A stretch of DNA of 64,000 nt from Sphingomonadales bacterium (GTDB lineage: Bacteria; Pseudomonadota; Alphaproteobacteria; Sphingomonadales; Sphingomonadaceae), in NCBI GenBank assembly GCA_027486895.1, contig JAIXOE010000014.1, forward strand, positions 59,199-123,198, given 5' to 3'. Position 1 is the first letter of the stretch; every line of letters begins with the position of its first letter. The notes beneath the pieces are model-generated. The model was not told where the DNA came from. It saw nothing but the letters and a program-made list of their open reading frames with translations, and made no database searches. Of the stretch, positions 53,447 to 63,101 are shown in pieces. The position numbers and the translations under genes were made by a program.

Positions 53447-54592
53447 ATGCAAAACCAATTTGAATTGACTGACGATCAGATCGCCATCCAAGACATGGCG
53501 CGCAAATTCACCGCAGACGCGATTACGCCGCACGCTGCCGAATGGGACGAGAAATCGCACTATCCGGTCGATGTGTGGAAAGCAGCCGGCGAACTTGGCT
53601 TCGGTGCAATTTATGTTTCCGAAGAATCAGGCGGCACCGGGCTTGGACGGCTTGAGGCGGCGCTCATAATGGAAGCGATGGCCTATGGTTGTCCCGCCAC
53701 AAGTGCCTTTATTTCCATCCACAATATGGCCGCGTGGATGATCGACTGTTTTGGCAGCGCGGAGTTGAAGGCGCGCTATTTGCCTGACCTTGTGTCGATG
53801 CAGAAAATCGCAAGCTACTGCCTGACTGAACCCGGCAGTGGGTCAGACGCAGCCGCGCTCAAGACGAGCGCGCGGCTTGATGGTGACCATTATGTCGTAA
53901 ACGGCACAAAGCAGTTCATTTCCGGCGCTGGTTATAATGACGTCTATGTCGTTATGGTGCGGACCGGCGAAGAAAAGACCAAGGGCGTTACCTGCCTTGT
54001 TGTCGACAAGGACACGCCCGGCTTGAGCTTCGGCGCACCGGAGAAAAAGCTTGGCTGGAACGCGTCGCCCACTGCACAGGTGATCTTCGAAGATTGCCGC
54101 GTACCCGTTGCCAATCGCGTTGGCGCTGAAGGGGATGGTTTCCGCTTTGCGATGATGGGGCTGGATGGTGGACGGCTGAACATCGGTGCCTGCTCGCTTG
54201 GCGGGGCGCAGCGCTGCTTGGACGAGACGATTTCCTACACCAAGGAGCGTCAGCAATTTGGTCAGCCAGTCGCTGATTTTCAAAATACGCAATTCATGCT
54301 CGCAGATATGGCGACCGATTTGGAAGCCGCGCGTGCTTTGCTCTACATCGCGGCGGCAAAGGTTACCGCGAACGCGCCTGACAAGTCGCGCTTCTCCGCG
54401 ATGGCGAAACGATTGTCGACAGACAGCGGAAGCGAGATCGTGAATAAAGCGCTGCAGCTTTTTGGCGGCTATGGCTATTTACGCGATTATCCCATTGAGC
54501 GGTTCTGGCGCGACCTGCGCGTGCATTCGATTCTGGAAGGCACAAATCAGGTCATGCGCATGATTATTGGCCGGGATTTGTTGCGCCAATGA
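53447..54592 (+). CDS. Isobutyryl-CoA-type acyl-CoA dehydrogenase
   Basis: The 381-residue ACAD shows YCLTEPGSGSDAAALKTSA for FAD/substrate contact, QQFGQPVADFQNTQFMLADMA (residues 260-280), and the catalytic Glu in HSILEGTNQVMRMI. It precedes 3-hydroxyisobutyryl-CoA hydrolase and enoyl-CoA hydratase genes with ATGA overlaps, the standard order of the valine degradation operon, so isobutyryl-CoA to methacrylyl-CoA is the likely reaction. Confidence 0.88.
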   Translation: MQNQFELTDDQIAIQDMARKFTADAITPHAAEWDEKSHYPVDVWKAAGELGFGAIYVSEESGGTGLGRLEAALIMEAMAYGCPATSAFISIHNMAAWMIDCFGSAELKARYLPDLVSMQKIASYCLTEPGSGSDAAALKTSARLDGDHYVVNGTKQFISGAGYNDVYVVMVRTGEEKTKGVTCLVVDKDTPGLSFGAPEKKLGWNASPTAQVIFEDCRVPVANRVGAEGDGFRFAMMGLDGGRLNIGACSLGGAQRCLDETISYTKERQQFGQPVADFQNTQFMLADMATDLEAARALLYIAAAKVTANAPDKSRFSAMAKRLSTDSGSEIVNKALQLFGGYGYLRDYPIERFWRDLRVHSILEGTNQVMRMIIGRDLLRQ

Positions 54593-55638
54593 CCGATGAT
54601 ATTCTGATTAGGGTCGAAGGCCATGCCGGTTTCATTAGTTTGAACCGGCCATCGGCGCTGCACGCGCTGACATTGCCGATGGTGCATGCCATGACTGCGG
54701 CATTGCTTGCATGGCGTGACGATGCTTCGGTGAAGTGCGTGGTTATTGATCATGCCGACGGTCGCGGTTTTTGTGCTGGCGGTGACATCGCGTTCTTGCG
54801 CAATTCCGCCATTAATGATGGTGGTGAATCCGGGCGCAAATTCTTCCATGACGAGTATCAGCTCAACCATCTGATGTTCACTTACCCCAAGCCAATCGTG
54901 GCGTTCATGGACGGTATCACGATGGGCGGCGGCGTTGGCATAAGCCAGCCTGCGCGCTTCCGCGTGGCGACCGAGAACACCAAGTTTGCGATGCCCGAAA
55001 CGGGCATTGGCTTGTTCCCCGATGTCGGTGGTGGATGGTATCTGTCGCGACTTGAGGGCCGCGTTGGCCAGTTCCTCGCTTTGACCGGCTCGCGTATCGC
55101 AGGGGCAGGGTGTCTGTCGCTTGGGCTGGCGACACATTATCTGCCGAGCAGCGCGCTTGCAGACGCCAAGTCGCGGATCGCGACTGAAGATGTCGATCGG
55201 ATTGACGGCATATTGGGTACATTATCGGTAACGCCGCCAGCTTCCAAAATCGTCGAGACGCTGTTCCAGATCAACCGCCATTTTGCATCTGACCGGCTTG
55301 AGGATATTCTTCTGAGCCTTGAAGGCGATGCCAGCGATTGGGCGATGCGCGAACTGGCGACACTGCGTTCGAAAAGCCCGCAGACCTGCAAGGTTGCCCT
55401 GCGCCAACTGGCCGAAAGTAGCCAGCTGACCGATTTTGCAGACAATATGGTCATGGAATATCGGATAGCGAGCCGCGTCATTGTTCGCCCCGATTTTGCC
55501 GAGGGCGTGCGCGCTGTGATCGTGGATAAAGACAACGCCCCCAAATGGGATCCCGCAACAGCCGAAGGCGTTACAGACGCGCTTGTTGACGCGATATTCG
55601 CCCCATTGCCGGCACAAGAAGAATGGAAGCCATTATGA
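54589..55638 (+). CDS. 3-hydroxyisobutyryl-CoA hydrolase
   Basis: The 349-residue crotonase-fold protein is longer than an enoyl-CoA hydratase and has the hydrolase features [44 protein letters not shown] (residues 105-135) and [19 protein letters not shown]. It releases 3-hydroxyisobutyrate from its CoA ester in valine catabolism, clearing toxic methacrylyl-CoA with the adjacent hydratase. It overlaps both neighbours by four bases. Confidence 0.9.
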   Translation: MTDDILIRVEGHAGFISLNRPSALHALTLPMVHAMTAALLAWRDDASVKCVVIDHADGRGFCAGGDIAFLRNSAINDGGESGRKFFHDEYQLNHLMFTYPKPIVAFMDGITMGGGVGISQPARFRVATENTKFAMPETGIGLFPDVGGGWYLSRLEGRVGQFLALTGSRIAGAGCLSLGLATHYLPSSALADAKSRIATEDVDRIDGILGTLSVTPPASKIVETLFQINRHFASDRLEDILLSLEGDASDWAMRELATLRSKSPQTCKVALRQLAESSQLTDFADNMVMEYRIASRVIVRPDFAEGVRAVIVDKDNAPKWDPATAEGVTDALVDAIFAPLPAQEEWKPL

Positions 55639-56408
55639 GTTACGAAACGATATTGGTCGAACAACGCGGCGCGGTGACGCTCATCACGCTCAACCGCCCG
55701 CAAGCTTTGAATGCACTGAATAGCCAAGTGCTGGCTGATCTCATTGCTGCCTTCTCTGCATTCGATGCCGACGATAGCCAACGTTGTGCCGTGCTGACCG
55801 GAAGCGAGAAGGCATTTGCTGCGGGCGCTGACATCAAGGAAATGCAGAGCCAATCCTTTGCCGAGATGTACGGTTCGAATTTCTTTGCAGGCTATGACCG
55901 CGTAACGGCCACCCGCAAACCGTGGATTGCGGCAGTAAACGGCTTTGCGCTCGGCGGCGGATGTGAGCTGGCTATGATGGCCGACTTCATCATGGCGGGT
56001 GAAAATGCCAAATTTGGGCAGCCTGAAATCAAACTTGCGGTCACCCCCGGCATGGGCGGTTCGCAACGGCTAACGCGTGCGATTGGCAAGGCCAAGGCCA
56101 TGGAAATGTGCCTGACTGGCCGCATGATGGACGCACATGAGGCTGAACGTTCAGGCTTGGTTGCCAAAGTTGTTCCCGCAGCTGAGCTGGTGGAAGAAGC
56201 CATTAAGACCGCGACAGCCATTGCGGGCATGGCGCCATTGGCGGCGATTGCATGCAAGGAAATGGTCAACGCTGCGTTTGAAACCACGTTGCAGCAAGGC
56301 GTCGTGTTCGAACGCCGCTTGTTCCACGGACTGTTTGGTACTGAAGATCAGAAAGAAGGCATGGCTGCCTTCGTTGAGAAACGCCCTGGGAATTGGACGG
56401 GTAAGTAA
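55635..56408 (+). CDS. Enoyl-CoA hydratase
   Basis: The 257-residue crotonase has the oxyanion-hole segments [12 protein letters not shown] and [18 protein letters not shown] and both catalytic-type glutamates (GGCELAM and [16 protein letters not shown]). In this operon it probably hydrates methacrylyl-CoA to 3-hydroxyisobutyryl-CoA, although it also resembles general short-chain hydratases. The ATG at 55635 overlaps the previous stop (ATGA); an in-frame ATG four codons upstream is less likely. Confidence 0.9.
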   Translation: MSYETILVEQRGAVTLITLNRPQALNALNSQVLADLIAAFSAFDADDSQRCAVLTGSEKAFAAGADIKEMQSQSFAEMYGSNFFAGYDRVTATRKPWIAAVNGFALGGGCELAMMADFIMAGENAKFGQPEIKLAVTPGMGGSQRLTRAIGKAKAMEMCLTGRMMDAHEAERSGLVAKVVPAAELVEEAIKTATAIAGMAPLAAIACKEMVNAAFETTLQQGVVFERRLFHGLFGTEDQKEGMAAFVEKRPGNWTGK

Positions 56409-56437
56409 GTCGGGGACTGACGTCCAGCGCCACCGCG

Positions 56438-56827
56438 CTATTTCGTCGAAATCTTCTCGATCTGCTGGAACGTGCCTAATCCGCATCCTGCGCCTTCAGT
56501 CAACTGGCCGCCTTGGGTATGTAACACGCGGACTATGTCGACGCTGCACAATTGGTTGATCGACGTCCGGTAGGAAAAACGATCCTCGAACTTCAAACCG
56601 GGGCAGCTTTGCGGTAATTCATTGCGGTAGGTCTTTCCGCCTATCATGCGGAAATCGATATTGTTGTTGTCGACGACCTTCGTGGACCGGATTTGCGAAA
56701 TGGTAACGCAGCTTTTAGGCTCGCCGACCGCCCGGACGGGCTCCGGCGCTTTTTTGCTGGAAAGAGCGACGGCACCGCCGCCAGAAAGCAAAGCAACAGC
56801 AGGAATGATCAGCAGCATCTTACGCAT
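56438..56827 (-). CDS. Small exported protein of unknown function
   Basis: The 129-residue protein has a signal peptide or membrane anchor (MLLIIPAVALLSGGGAVAL). The mature part has four cysteines (KSCVTISQIR, QSCPGL, QLCSVDI and AGCGLGT), likely two disulfides. The segments CVTISQIRSTKVVDNNNIDF and FRMIGGKTYRNELPQSCPGL resemble a small sphingomonad periplasmic family with no known role (from memory). It is separated from nth by 15 bases and may share its transcript. Confidence 0.65.
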   Translation of the reverse strand: MRKMLLIIPAVALLSGGGAVALSSKKAPEPVRAVGEPKSCVTISQIRSTKVVDNNNIDFRMIGGKTYRNELPQSCPGLKFEDRFSYRTSINQLCSVDIVRVLHTQGGQLTEGAGCGLGTFQQIEKISTK

Positions 56828-56842
56828 CAGGTTTCTCCAAAA

Positions 56843-57529
56843 TTACGTGACCGCCTTAACGTTGTCAGTCTGAACTTTAGCTGACTGGATTTTGGGTGGC
56901 GCTGTTTTGGGTTTGAAGCGGCACAAGTCCGCAACCGGACAGCGCCAGCACTCGGGTGTCCGTGCCTTGCAGACATATCGACCATGCAGGATCAGCCAAT
57001 GGTGTGCGCCAACGCGAAATGGTTGCGGTGTTTTCTTGTCGAGTGCCTTTTCAACCGCCAGCACGGTTTTGCCCGGTGCAATGCCAGTCCGGTTGCCAAC
57101 ACGAAAGATATGCGTGTCAACGGCGAAGGTCTCGGCACCAAAAGCGGTGTTCATCACAACATTTGCGGTCTTGCGCCCGACGCCGGGCAGGGCCTCAAGC
57201 GCATCGCGGTCGGCAGGAACTTCGCCCGCATGGTCGCGCACCAATATCTCGGACAGCGCAATCACGTTTTTGGCCTTATTGTTATACAATCCAATGGTTT
57301 TGATATGGGACTTTAGCCCTTCAAGGCCCAATGCCACCATCTGCGCTGGCGTCTTCACATCTTCAAACAATGCCTTGGTCGCTTTGTTCACGCCGACATC
57401 GGTCGATTGCGCCGAGCAAGTGACGGCAACAAGCAACTGATAGGCATTGCCATATGCGAGCTCGGTTTCAGGCGCAGGGTTCGCCTCCGCCAGCCTTCGG
57501 TAAAATTCGAAGATATCTGCCTTTTTCAA
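56843..57529 (-). CDS. nth: Endonuclease III
   Basis: The 228-residue DNA glycosylase/AP lyase removes oxidised pyrimidines. The helix-hairpin-helix is LEALPGVGRKTANVV with its catalytic Lys, the catalytic Asp is in FAVDTHIFRV, and the [4Fe-4S] ligands are in CKARTPECWRCPVADLC. The E. coli Nth N-terminus aligns with LKKADIFEFYRRL, so the start is a TTG at 57529 that overlaps the dapB stop as TTGA. The longer ATG frame starts inside dapB and adds residues lacking homology. Confidence 0.93.
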   Translation of the reverse strand: MKKADIFEFYRRLAEANPAPETELAYGNAYQLLVAVTCSAQSTDVGVNKATKALFEDVKTPAQMVALGLEGLKSHIKTIGLYNNKAKNVIALSEILVRDHAGEVPADRDALEALPGVGRKTANVVMNTAFGAETFAVDTHIFRVGNRTGIAPGKTVLAVEKALDKKTPQPFRVGAHHWLILHGRYVCKARTPECWRCPVADLCRFKPKTAPPKIQSAKVQTDNVKAVT

Positions 57530-58254
57530 AGACCCAGCACTTCTTGCATAGTGAACCGACCCGCCTTTTGCCGCGTCAGCCATGTGGCTGCTTTGACTGC
57601 GCCGCGCGCGAATATGGCGCGGGTTTCCGCACGATGGACAAGCTCGATCCTTTCATGTTCGGAAGCGAAAATGACGTGATGGTCGCCAGCAACGCTGCCG
57701 CCGCGCAAGGATGCAAAACCAATGTCTCCGGCTTTGCGCGCGCCGGTGATACCGTCACGGCCGCGATCGCTATTTTGCTTTAGGTCAATGCCGCGTCCGT
57801 TGGCTGCGGCTTCGCCCAGCAACAGGGCGGTTCCCGACGGCGCATCAACCTTGTGACGGTGATGCATCTCCAATATTTCGATGTCCCAATCTTCACCCAG
57901 TTGCCGTGCGGCTTGCTCCACAAGCGCGGCCAGCATGGTTACGCCCAGCGATGTATTGCCTGTCTGCAACACCGCAATGTCGCGTGCTGCATCATCAATC
58001 AGGAAATGGTGGCGCTCTTCCAATCCGGTGGTGCCAATGACGATAGGTTTGCCAGCAGCCACGCAGGCATCAAGGTTAGCCTCAAGCGCATGTGGGCTCG
58101 AAAAATCAACGAGCACGTCACAGGCTGCAACCAGCGCGGCAAGGTCATCGCCTTTATCGACGCCGCCTGCATATTCCTGACCATCCGCCGCAATAGCATC
58201 GACCAGAGCCTGCCCCATGCGTCCTGCGCTGCCAATGATACCTATTGCCGCCAT
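57526..58254 (-). CDS. dapB: 4-hydroxy-tetrahydrodipicolinate reductase
   Basis: The 242-residue enzyme has the Rossmann motif GIIGSAGRMGQALVDAI and the signature EMHHRHKVDAPSGTALLLGE, with the catalytic His pair and Lys. It reduces hydroxytetrahydrodipicolinate in lysine and diaminopimelate synthesis. It is translationally coupled to nth. The upstream divergent side is the repeat element followed by the sirtuin gene. Confidence 0.95.
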   Translation of the reverse strand: MAAIGIIGSAGRMGQALVDAIAADGQEYAGGVDKGDDLAALVAACDVLVDFSSPHALEANLDACVAAGKPIVIGTTGLEERHHFLIDDAARDIAVLQTGNTSLGVTMLAALVEQAARQLGEDWDIEILEMHHRHKVDAPSGTALLLGEAAANGRGIDLKQNSDRGRDGITGARKAGDIGFASLRGGSVAGDHHVIFASEHERIELVHRAETRAIFARGAVKAATWLTRQKAGRFTMQEVLGL

Positions 58255-58264
58255 CTCACATTCC

Positions 58265-58354
58265 CGTCATGCTGAACTTGTTTCAGCATCCATCTGTCCG
58301 CCGAGCCCAACGCTCTATGCGGCGAAATGGACCCTGAAACAAGTTCAGGGTGAC
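58265..58354. repeat. Dispersed paired-hairpin repeat between dapB and the sirtuin gene
   Basis: Two arms, at 58265-58293 and 58326-58354, are inverted copies, each with the core CTGAACTTGTTTCAG or its reverse, identical to the core in the element at 20548-20618. Here the element fills most of the gap between two divergent start codons and ends 15 bases before the cobB ATG, so it may affect either promoter or the cobB ribosome-binding site. Confidence 0.88.
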
Positions 58355-58369
58355 AGTGTTAGAGCAAGC

Positions 58370-59077
58370 ATGAATCGAGACATCAAGAACATCGTGATTC
58401 TGACGGGGGCTGGGGTCAGCGCCGAAAGTGGCATTGATACTTTCCGCAGCGCTGGTGGATTGTGGGAACAGCATAAGGTTGAGGATGTAGCGACACCGGA
58501 AGCCTTTGCTCGCGATCCCGAGCTTGTTCTGCGATTTTATGATATGCGCCGCGAACGTATTCAGCAGGTCGAGCCAAATGCCGCGCATTACGCGCTTGCA
58601 CGGCTTGATGCGGAATGGAGCGGCAATCTGCTTTTGGTCACGCAGAATGTCGATGATTTGCACGAACGGGCAGGGACCAAACGCTTGCTGCATATGCATG
58701 GCGAGCACCTGAACGCTTGGTGCACCGCTTGCGATACACGGCATGGCTGGAGTGGCACGCTGATTGACCGACCGGCCTGTCCAGCGTGCGGCGTCGCTGG
58801 TCAGTTGCGGCCCGACATCGTCTGGTTTGGCGAAATGCCATACCGCATGGATGATATCTATCACGCATTGAACCGCGCTGACTTATTCGTCAGCATTGGC
58901 ACGTCAGGTGCGGTCTATCCCGCTGCTGGTCTTGTGCGTGAAGCACGTCAAAAGGGCATCAGCACACTGGAGCTGAACCTTGAGCCATCGCATGGCAGTT
59001 CCTGGTTCAATGAATCGCGGCATGGCCCGGCGACTGAAGTCGTACCCAATTGGGTGAACGAACTTTTAGGCGGTTAA
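58370..59077 (+). CDS. cobB: NAD-dependent protein deacylase (sirtuin, CobB type)
   Basis: The 235-residue sirtuin has the NAD site TGAGVSAESGIDTFRSAGGLWE, TQNVDDLHERAG, catalytic HMHG, and a zinc site CTACDTRHG with CPACG. The segment RFYDMRRERI keeps the Y-x-x-R motif of class III sirtuins, so desuccinylase or demalonylase activity is likely along with deacetylation. The frame extends upstream through the repeat element, whose translation (HAELVSAS, LKQVQGD) is not part of the protein. Its 3' end overlaps the convergent moeB by 12 bases. Confidence 0.92.
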   Translation: MNRDIKNIVILTGAGVSAESGIDTFRSAGGLWEQHKVEDVATPEAFARDPELVLRFYDMRRERIQQVEPNAAHYALARLDAEWSGNLLLVTQNVDDLHERAGTKRLLHMHGEHLNAWCTACDTRHGWSGTLIDRPACPACGVAGQLRPDIVWFGEMPYRMDDIYHALNRADLFVSIGTSGAVYPAAGLVREARQKGISTLELNLEPSHGSSWFNESRHGPATEVVPNWVNELLGG

Positions 59078-59830
59078 GCCGCCGCAGCTTGAGCAGGCCG
59101 GATCTTTTGGCAATTTGATTGACCGCATTGACGGGGTCAGCCCGTCAAACAGGTGCAACTTGCTCTGCTGCGGCTCTCCAAAGCCCGTGAGCGCGCGTAT
59201 AGCCTCCATTGCCGCAAAGCTGCCCATGAGGCCGCACATCGCGCCAAGAACGCCTTGTGTGGCGCAGTCATCACAGTCATCGGGATCATGCGCATCACCG
59301 ACGAAGCAGCGATAGCAGGGCGCATCGCCTTGCCATCCCGTGAATGTTCCAATCTGTCCGTGAAACTGCCCGATGGCGGCGCTCACCAACGGGACCTTTG
59401 CGGCAAGACACAGGTCATTTACGATCAGGCGCGTGGTGAAATTGTCGCTGCCATCGATCACCACATCGACACCCGCCAGTATGTCGGCGCTGGTGTCTTT
59501 GCCAATCCGCTGGGCGAGAGCGTTGAATGTGATGTCGGGATTTAGCTCTCGCGCAGCCGCGCCTGCGGCTTTCACCTTAGCTGTACCGATGTCGCTGTCG
59601 CTGTACAAAATCTGCCGTTGGAGGTTTGATAACGCCACGACATCATCGTCTACGACGCTGATCGTTCCAACGCCTGCCGCAGCGAGATATTGGATCGCCG
59701 GACAGCCAATACCGCCCGCGCCAATCAGGAGCACATGGCTCGACAAAAGCGTGGTCTGACCCGCGCCGCCAATGTCACGCAGGACAATGTGACGGGCGTA
59801 GCGGTCAAGCTGTTGATCGCTGAGCGTCAT
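59066..59830 (-). CDS. moeB: ThiF/MoeB-type ubiquitin-activating-like adenylyltransferase
   Basis: The 254-residue protein has the ATP motif [42 protein letters not shown], and zinc cysteines in APCYRCF and ACSSCGG. MoeB adenylates the MoaD C-terminus for molybdopterin synthesis; ThiF does the same for ThiS. MoeB is preferred because the genome carries molybdenum enzymes (34 kb) and no thi genes are here, but HesA/ThiF use is possible. Its start overlaps the dut stop (ATGA). Confidence 0.87.
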   Translation of the reverse strand: MTLSDQQLDRYARHIVLRDIGGAGQTTLLSSHVLLIGAGGIGCPAIQYLAAAGVGTISVVDDDVVALSNLQRQILYSDSDIGTAKVKAAGAAARELNPDITFNALAQRIGKDTSADILAGVDVVIDGSDNFTTRLIVNDLCLAAKVPLVSAAIGQFHGQIGTFTGWQGDAPCYRCFVGDAHDPDDCDDCATQGVLGAMCGLMGSFAAMEAIRALTGFGEPQQSKLHLFDGLTPSMRSIKLPKDPACSSCGGLTA

Positions 59831-60276
59831 ACGCCTGTTGAGCCGAAACCCCCAGTGCCGCGCACGGTTTCGTCAAGGTCTTCAACTTCGATCAGATTGC
59901 CGTGGGTAACAGGCGCCACCACGATCTGCGCAATCCGGTCGCCCTTGTTGATCATAAAATCATCTTCGCCCAAATTCGCGAGTATGACTTTCACTTCGCC
60001 GCGATAGTCGCTGTCGATGGTTCCGGGCGTATTGAGGCACGTAATCCCATGTTTCAGCGCAAGCCCTGAACGCGGGCGAACCTGCACTTCATATCCGTCG
60101 GGGATGGCAAAGGCGAAGCCCGTTGCAACAGCATGCCGTTTGCCGACTCGCAGATTCAGGCTTTCGGCCGCGCAAATGTCCATCCCAGCTGCACCTGATG
60201 TTGCATATGCAGGCAAGGCCAAGCCCGCGCCATGGTTCAGGCGCTTGACGCGCACTTCAACTTTTTGCGAGCTCAT
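59827..60276 (-). CDS. dut: dUTP diphosphatase
   Basis: The 149-residue trimeric dUTPase has all five motifs: [45 protein letters not shown] and RGTGGFGST. It hydrolyses dUTP to dUMP, working downstream of dCTP deaminase (16.5 kb). The ATG at 60276 overlaps the coaBC end by 20 bases. Confidence 0.96.
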   Translation of the reverse strand: MSSQKVEVRVKRLNHGAGLALPAYATSGAAGMDICAAESLNLRVGKRHAVATGFAFAIPDGYEVQVRPRSGLALKHGITCLNTPGTIDSDYRGEVKVILANLGEDDFMINKGDRIAQIVVAPVTHGNLIEVEDLDETVRGTGGFGSTGV

Positions 60277-61540
60277 CGGCAACCTTCTCCATCAATTTTC
60301 GTGCGATAACGTCCTTGGGGCTTTCTGGCCAGCTATCGACACCCGCCTTGGTCACTATGTGAAAGGCGTTGTTTTCGCCGCCCATGACATCGCCTGACAC
60401 GTCGTTGGCGACAATCCAGTCGCAGCCTTTTTTCGCAAGCTTCGCCTGCGCATGGGTGATGATATTTTCCGTCTCTGCGGCAAAGCCGATCAAGAGCTTC
60501 GGACGCTGTTGATGAACCGCTAAGCTTGCAAGAATGTCCGGGTTTTCAGTTAATGCGAGCGGTGGAATGGCATTGCCATCTTTCTTGATTTTCTGTTCCG
60601 GCGCTTGTGCGGCACGCCAGTCCGCGACAGCGGCCACCATGATGGCGGCGTCGACGGGCAAGGCCTTCTCGACTTCAGCCTGCATCTCTAACGCGGTTTC
60701 TACATCAATGCGCAAGACACCGGGCGGCGTCGTTAGATGCACTGGGCCAGCGATCAGGGTAACATCAGCACCCAGATCAGCCGCAGCTGCTGCAATGGCA
60801 AAACCCTGACGCCCCGACGAGCGGTTGGCAATATAACGGACTGGATCGATTGCCTCATGTGTTGGGCCGGCGGTTACGAGAACGCGTTTGCCAAACAATG
60901 GACGATGCTGGACCTCCGCAAAATCCGGCTGCGCGGTTAGTGCTGCTGTGCTGGGCATGGTGGTCGGCGAACGACCTGAAGCAAGTTGCGGATTGAAGGG
61001 CACGCCCAGCATGCTGCAAATTTGTTCGGCGACGGCAGGCGGTTCGGGCAGGCGGCCCGGGCCGAATTCGCCGCACGCCATTGCGCCTTCGTCGGGGTTC
61101 ATGATGTGCACGCCATCGGCGCGCAATTGCGTAAGGTTGCGCTGCGTCGCAGGGTGGTTCCACATGCGGACGTTCATCGCCGGAACTGCCAAAACGGGCT
61201 TGTCAGTCGCGAGAAGAATAGTTGTGGCCAGGTCATCGGATATGCCAGCGGCCATCTTGGCAAGGATATTTGCGGTGGCAGGGCAAATCACCACAAGATC
61301 GGCCTGACGGCTTAACTGGATGTGCCCGATTTCGCGTTCTTCCTTCAGGTCGAACATGTCACCATATACTTGATCTTCGGTCATGACGCCCATCGAAAGC
61401 GGCGTGACAAACTCGGTCGCGCTTTTCGTCATGACGGCGCGCACAGCAACACCTTGTCGCTTTAGCAATCGAACGAGCTCAAGCGCTTTGTAAGCGGCAA
61501 TCCCGCCGCTAACGATCAGGAGTACCCGTTTTTCAGCCAT
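60257..61540 (-). CDS. coaBC: Bifunctional phosphopantothenoylcysteine decarboxylase / synthetase
   Basis: The 427-residue fusion has an N-terminal CoaC flavoprotein domain ([37 protein letters not shown]) and a C-terminal CoaB domain ([20 protein letters not shown], followed by [20 protein letters not shown], and LTENPDIL). It makes 4'-phosphopantetheine precursors for coenzyme A. Its ATG at 61540 overlaps the ubiB stop by one base (TGATG); a start seven codons earlier is less likely. Confidence 0.95.
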   Translation of the reverse strand: MAEKRVLLIVSGGIAAYKALELVRLLKRQGVAVRAVMTKSATEFVTPLSMGVMTEDQVYGDMFDLKEEREIGHIQLSRQADLVVICPATANILAKMAAGISDDLATTILLATDKPVLAVPAMNVRMWNHPATQRNLTQLRADGVHIMNPDEGAMACGEFGPGRLPEPPAVAEQICSMLGVPFNPQLASGRSPTTMPSTAALTAQPDFAEVQHRPLFGKRVLVTAGPTHEAIDPVRYIANRSSGRQGFAIAAAAADLGADVTLIAGPVHLTTPPGVLRIDVETALEMQAEVEKALPVDAAIMVAAVADWRAAQAPEQKIKKDGNAIPPLALTENPDILASLAVHQQRPKLLIGFAAETENIITHAQAKLAKKGCDWIVANDVSGDVMGGENNAFHIVTKAGVDSWPESPKDVIARKLMEKVADELAKS

Positions 61541-63090
61541 CAGCTCAATCCTGCTACCCACATACCCGCCGCGCCAATCGCCCCTGCGAATATCGCCACC
61601 GTTAGATAACGCCAGCCATTACCGGCGCCGCTTCGTTCCCAAATGAGTTGCACAGGCGGAAGCGGTGGTGGTTCAGGTGCGCCGCCCTTGCGGGGAAGTT
61701 GTTCGTCCAACCGGCGGATTAGGTCGGGTATCATCTTCAAGGTTTCGGCTTGCTTGCGGATACCGTCTGCGAGCATTGCCTCGGGGCCAAGCTCACCACG
61801 GATCCAGTCGCGCACATAAGGTGCGGCAACATCCCACATATTGATGCTTGGGTTCAGCGAGGTCGCGATGCCTTCAACCATCACCATCGTTTTTTGCAAC
61901 AACAGCAAATGCGGCTGAGTCTGCATGTCGAAGTCGCGGGTAATGGCGAACAGGCTGTCGAGCATCTGCCCGACCGATAACTCGCTTACCGGCTTGCCGC
62001 GTGTCGGTTCGCCGACGGCGCGTAGGGCGGTCGCGAATTCATCGACATTATGATAGCTGGGGACATATTGCGCTTCGAAATGGATTTCCGCCACGCGCTT
62101 GTAGTTGCCGGTCGTCAATCCGTAGAGGATTTCCGCAAGCCAGAAGCGGGCTTGCCGGTTGATGCGCCCCATGATGCCAAAATCGATCGCGACAATGGTG
62201 CCATCTGCCCGCACAAACAAATTGCCCTGGTGCATATCGGCGTGGAAGAAGCCTTCCGAAATCGCCTGCCGCAAAAATGTCAGGACGAGCTTCTCGGCCA
62301 TCTTGTTCAGATCGTGGCCAGCGGCCTTTAACGCATCGATATCTGAAATCTTGACGCCATCAACCCATTCAAGCGTCAGTACACGGCCAGACGTCCGGTC
62401 CCAATCAATGGTCGGGATCGTATAGCCTTCCACCGCGACCATGGCGTCCTTCAGTTCGGATGCGCTCGCAGCTTCGCGGCGCAAATCCAGTTCGCGTAAC
62501 GTCCAGCGTTTCAGGTTTGCAATGACAAGCTGCGGCCGCAAGCGTGCAGCTTCGCCGCCCAATGCTTCAAGATGCGCTGCGGCCCATTCGTAGGTTTCGA
62601 TGTCGCGGGCAAATTGTTCGCGAATACCTGGGCGAAGGACTTTGACAGCGACGTCCGTGCCTTCGGTGGTTCGGGCACGGTGGACCTGCGCGATAGAGGC
62701 TGCGCCGACGGGGATTGGATCAATATATTCGAACAGCTCCGCCGCCGGCTTATTTAGGCTGCTGTCGATCTGTGCGTAGACGAGATCGAACGGCGCGGGC
62801 GGCAGCTGGTCCTGAAGCGACAGCAGATTGCGCGCTGCTTCATCGCCGATGATGTCGGGGCGGGTCGCAAGCGTTTGCCCAAGCTTAATGGCCGCAGGCC
62901 CAATCGCGCGAAAGGCGCCGGCATAATCGGGCACCTTGGGCTGAATTGTCCCAATACGTGCGATACGGCAAAGGCGCTTTACTTGAGGTGGCGTATTCCG
63001 GTCAGCTTCGATCGCGCGCAGCGCGCCGTGCCGCGCGAGAATGCGGCCCCATTTGAGCAAGCGGAGAATATGGGTTGCGGGACGAGTCAT
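61540..63090 (-). CDS. ubiB: Ubiquinone biosynthesis kinase-like protein UbiB
   Basis: The 516-residue protein belongs to the UbiB/ADCK atypical kinase family. It has the K-x-G-Q motif in AAIKLGQTLATRPD, the A-rich loop GAASIAQVHRA, FFHADMHQGNLFVRADG, and AIDFGIMG. It ends in a C-terminal transmembrane segment (YLTVAIFAGAIGAAGMWVAGL split across 495-515). It is needed for ubiquinone synthesis, probably extracting lipid intermediates from the membrane. It follows ubiE by 11 bases. Confidence 0.94.
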   Translation of the reverse strand: MTRPATHILRLLKWGRILARHGALRAIEADRNTPPQVKRLCRIARIGTIQPKVPDYAGAFRAIGPAAIKLGQTLATRPDIIGDEAARNLLSLQDQLPPAPFDLVYAQIDSSLNKPAAELFEYIDPIPVGAASIAQVHRARTTEGTDVAVKVLRPGIREQFARDIETYEWAAAHLEALGGEAARLRPQLVIANLKRWTLRELDLRREAASASELKDAMVAVEGYTIPTIDWDRTSGRVLTLEWVDGVKISDIDALKAAGHDLNKMAEKLVLTFLRQAISEGFFHADMHQGNLFVRADGTIVAIDFGIMGRINRQARFWLAEILYGLTTGNYKRVAEIHFEAQYVPSYHNVDEFATALRAVGEPTRGKPVSELSVGQMLDSLFAITRDFDMQTQPHLLLLQKTMVMVEGIATSLNPSINMWDVAAPYVRDWIRGELGPEAMLADGIRKQAETLKMIPDLIRRLDEQLPRKGGAPEPPPLPPVQLIWERSGAGNGWRYLTVAIFAGAIGAAGMWVAGLS

Positions 63091-63101
63091 CGGTACGGGA
63101 G

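Noticed and set aside
58217..58369. Upstream extension of the sirtuin coding frame
   Set aside because: It consists of the dispersed repeat read in frame (HAELVSAS, LKQVQGD) and overlaps the start of dapB; sirtuin homology starts after the ATG at 58370.
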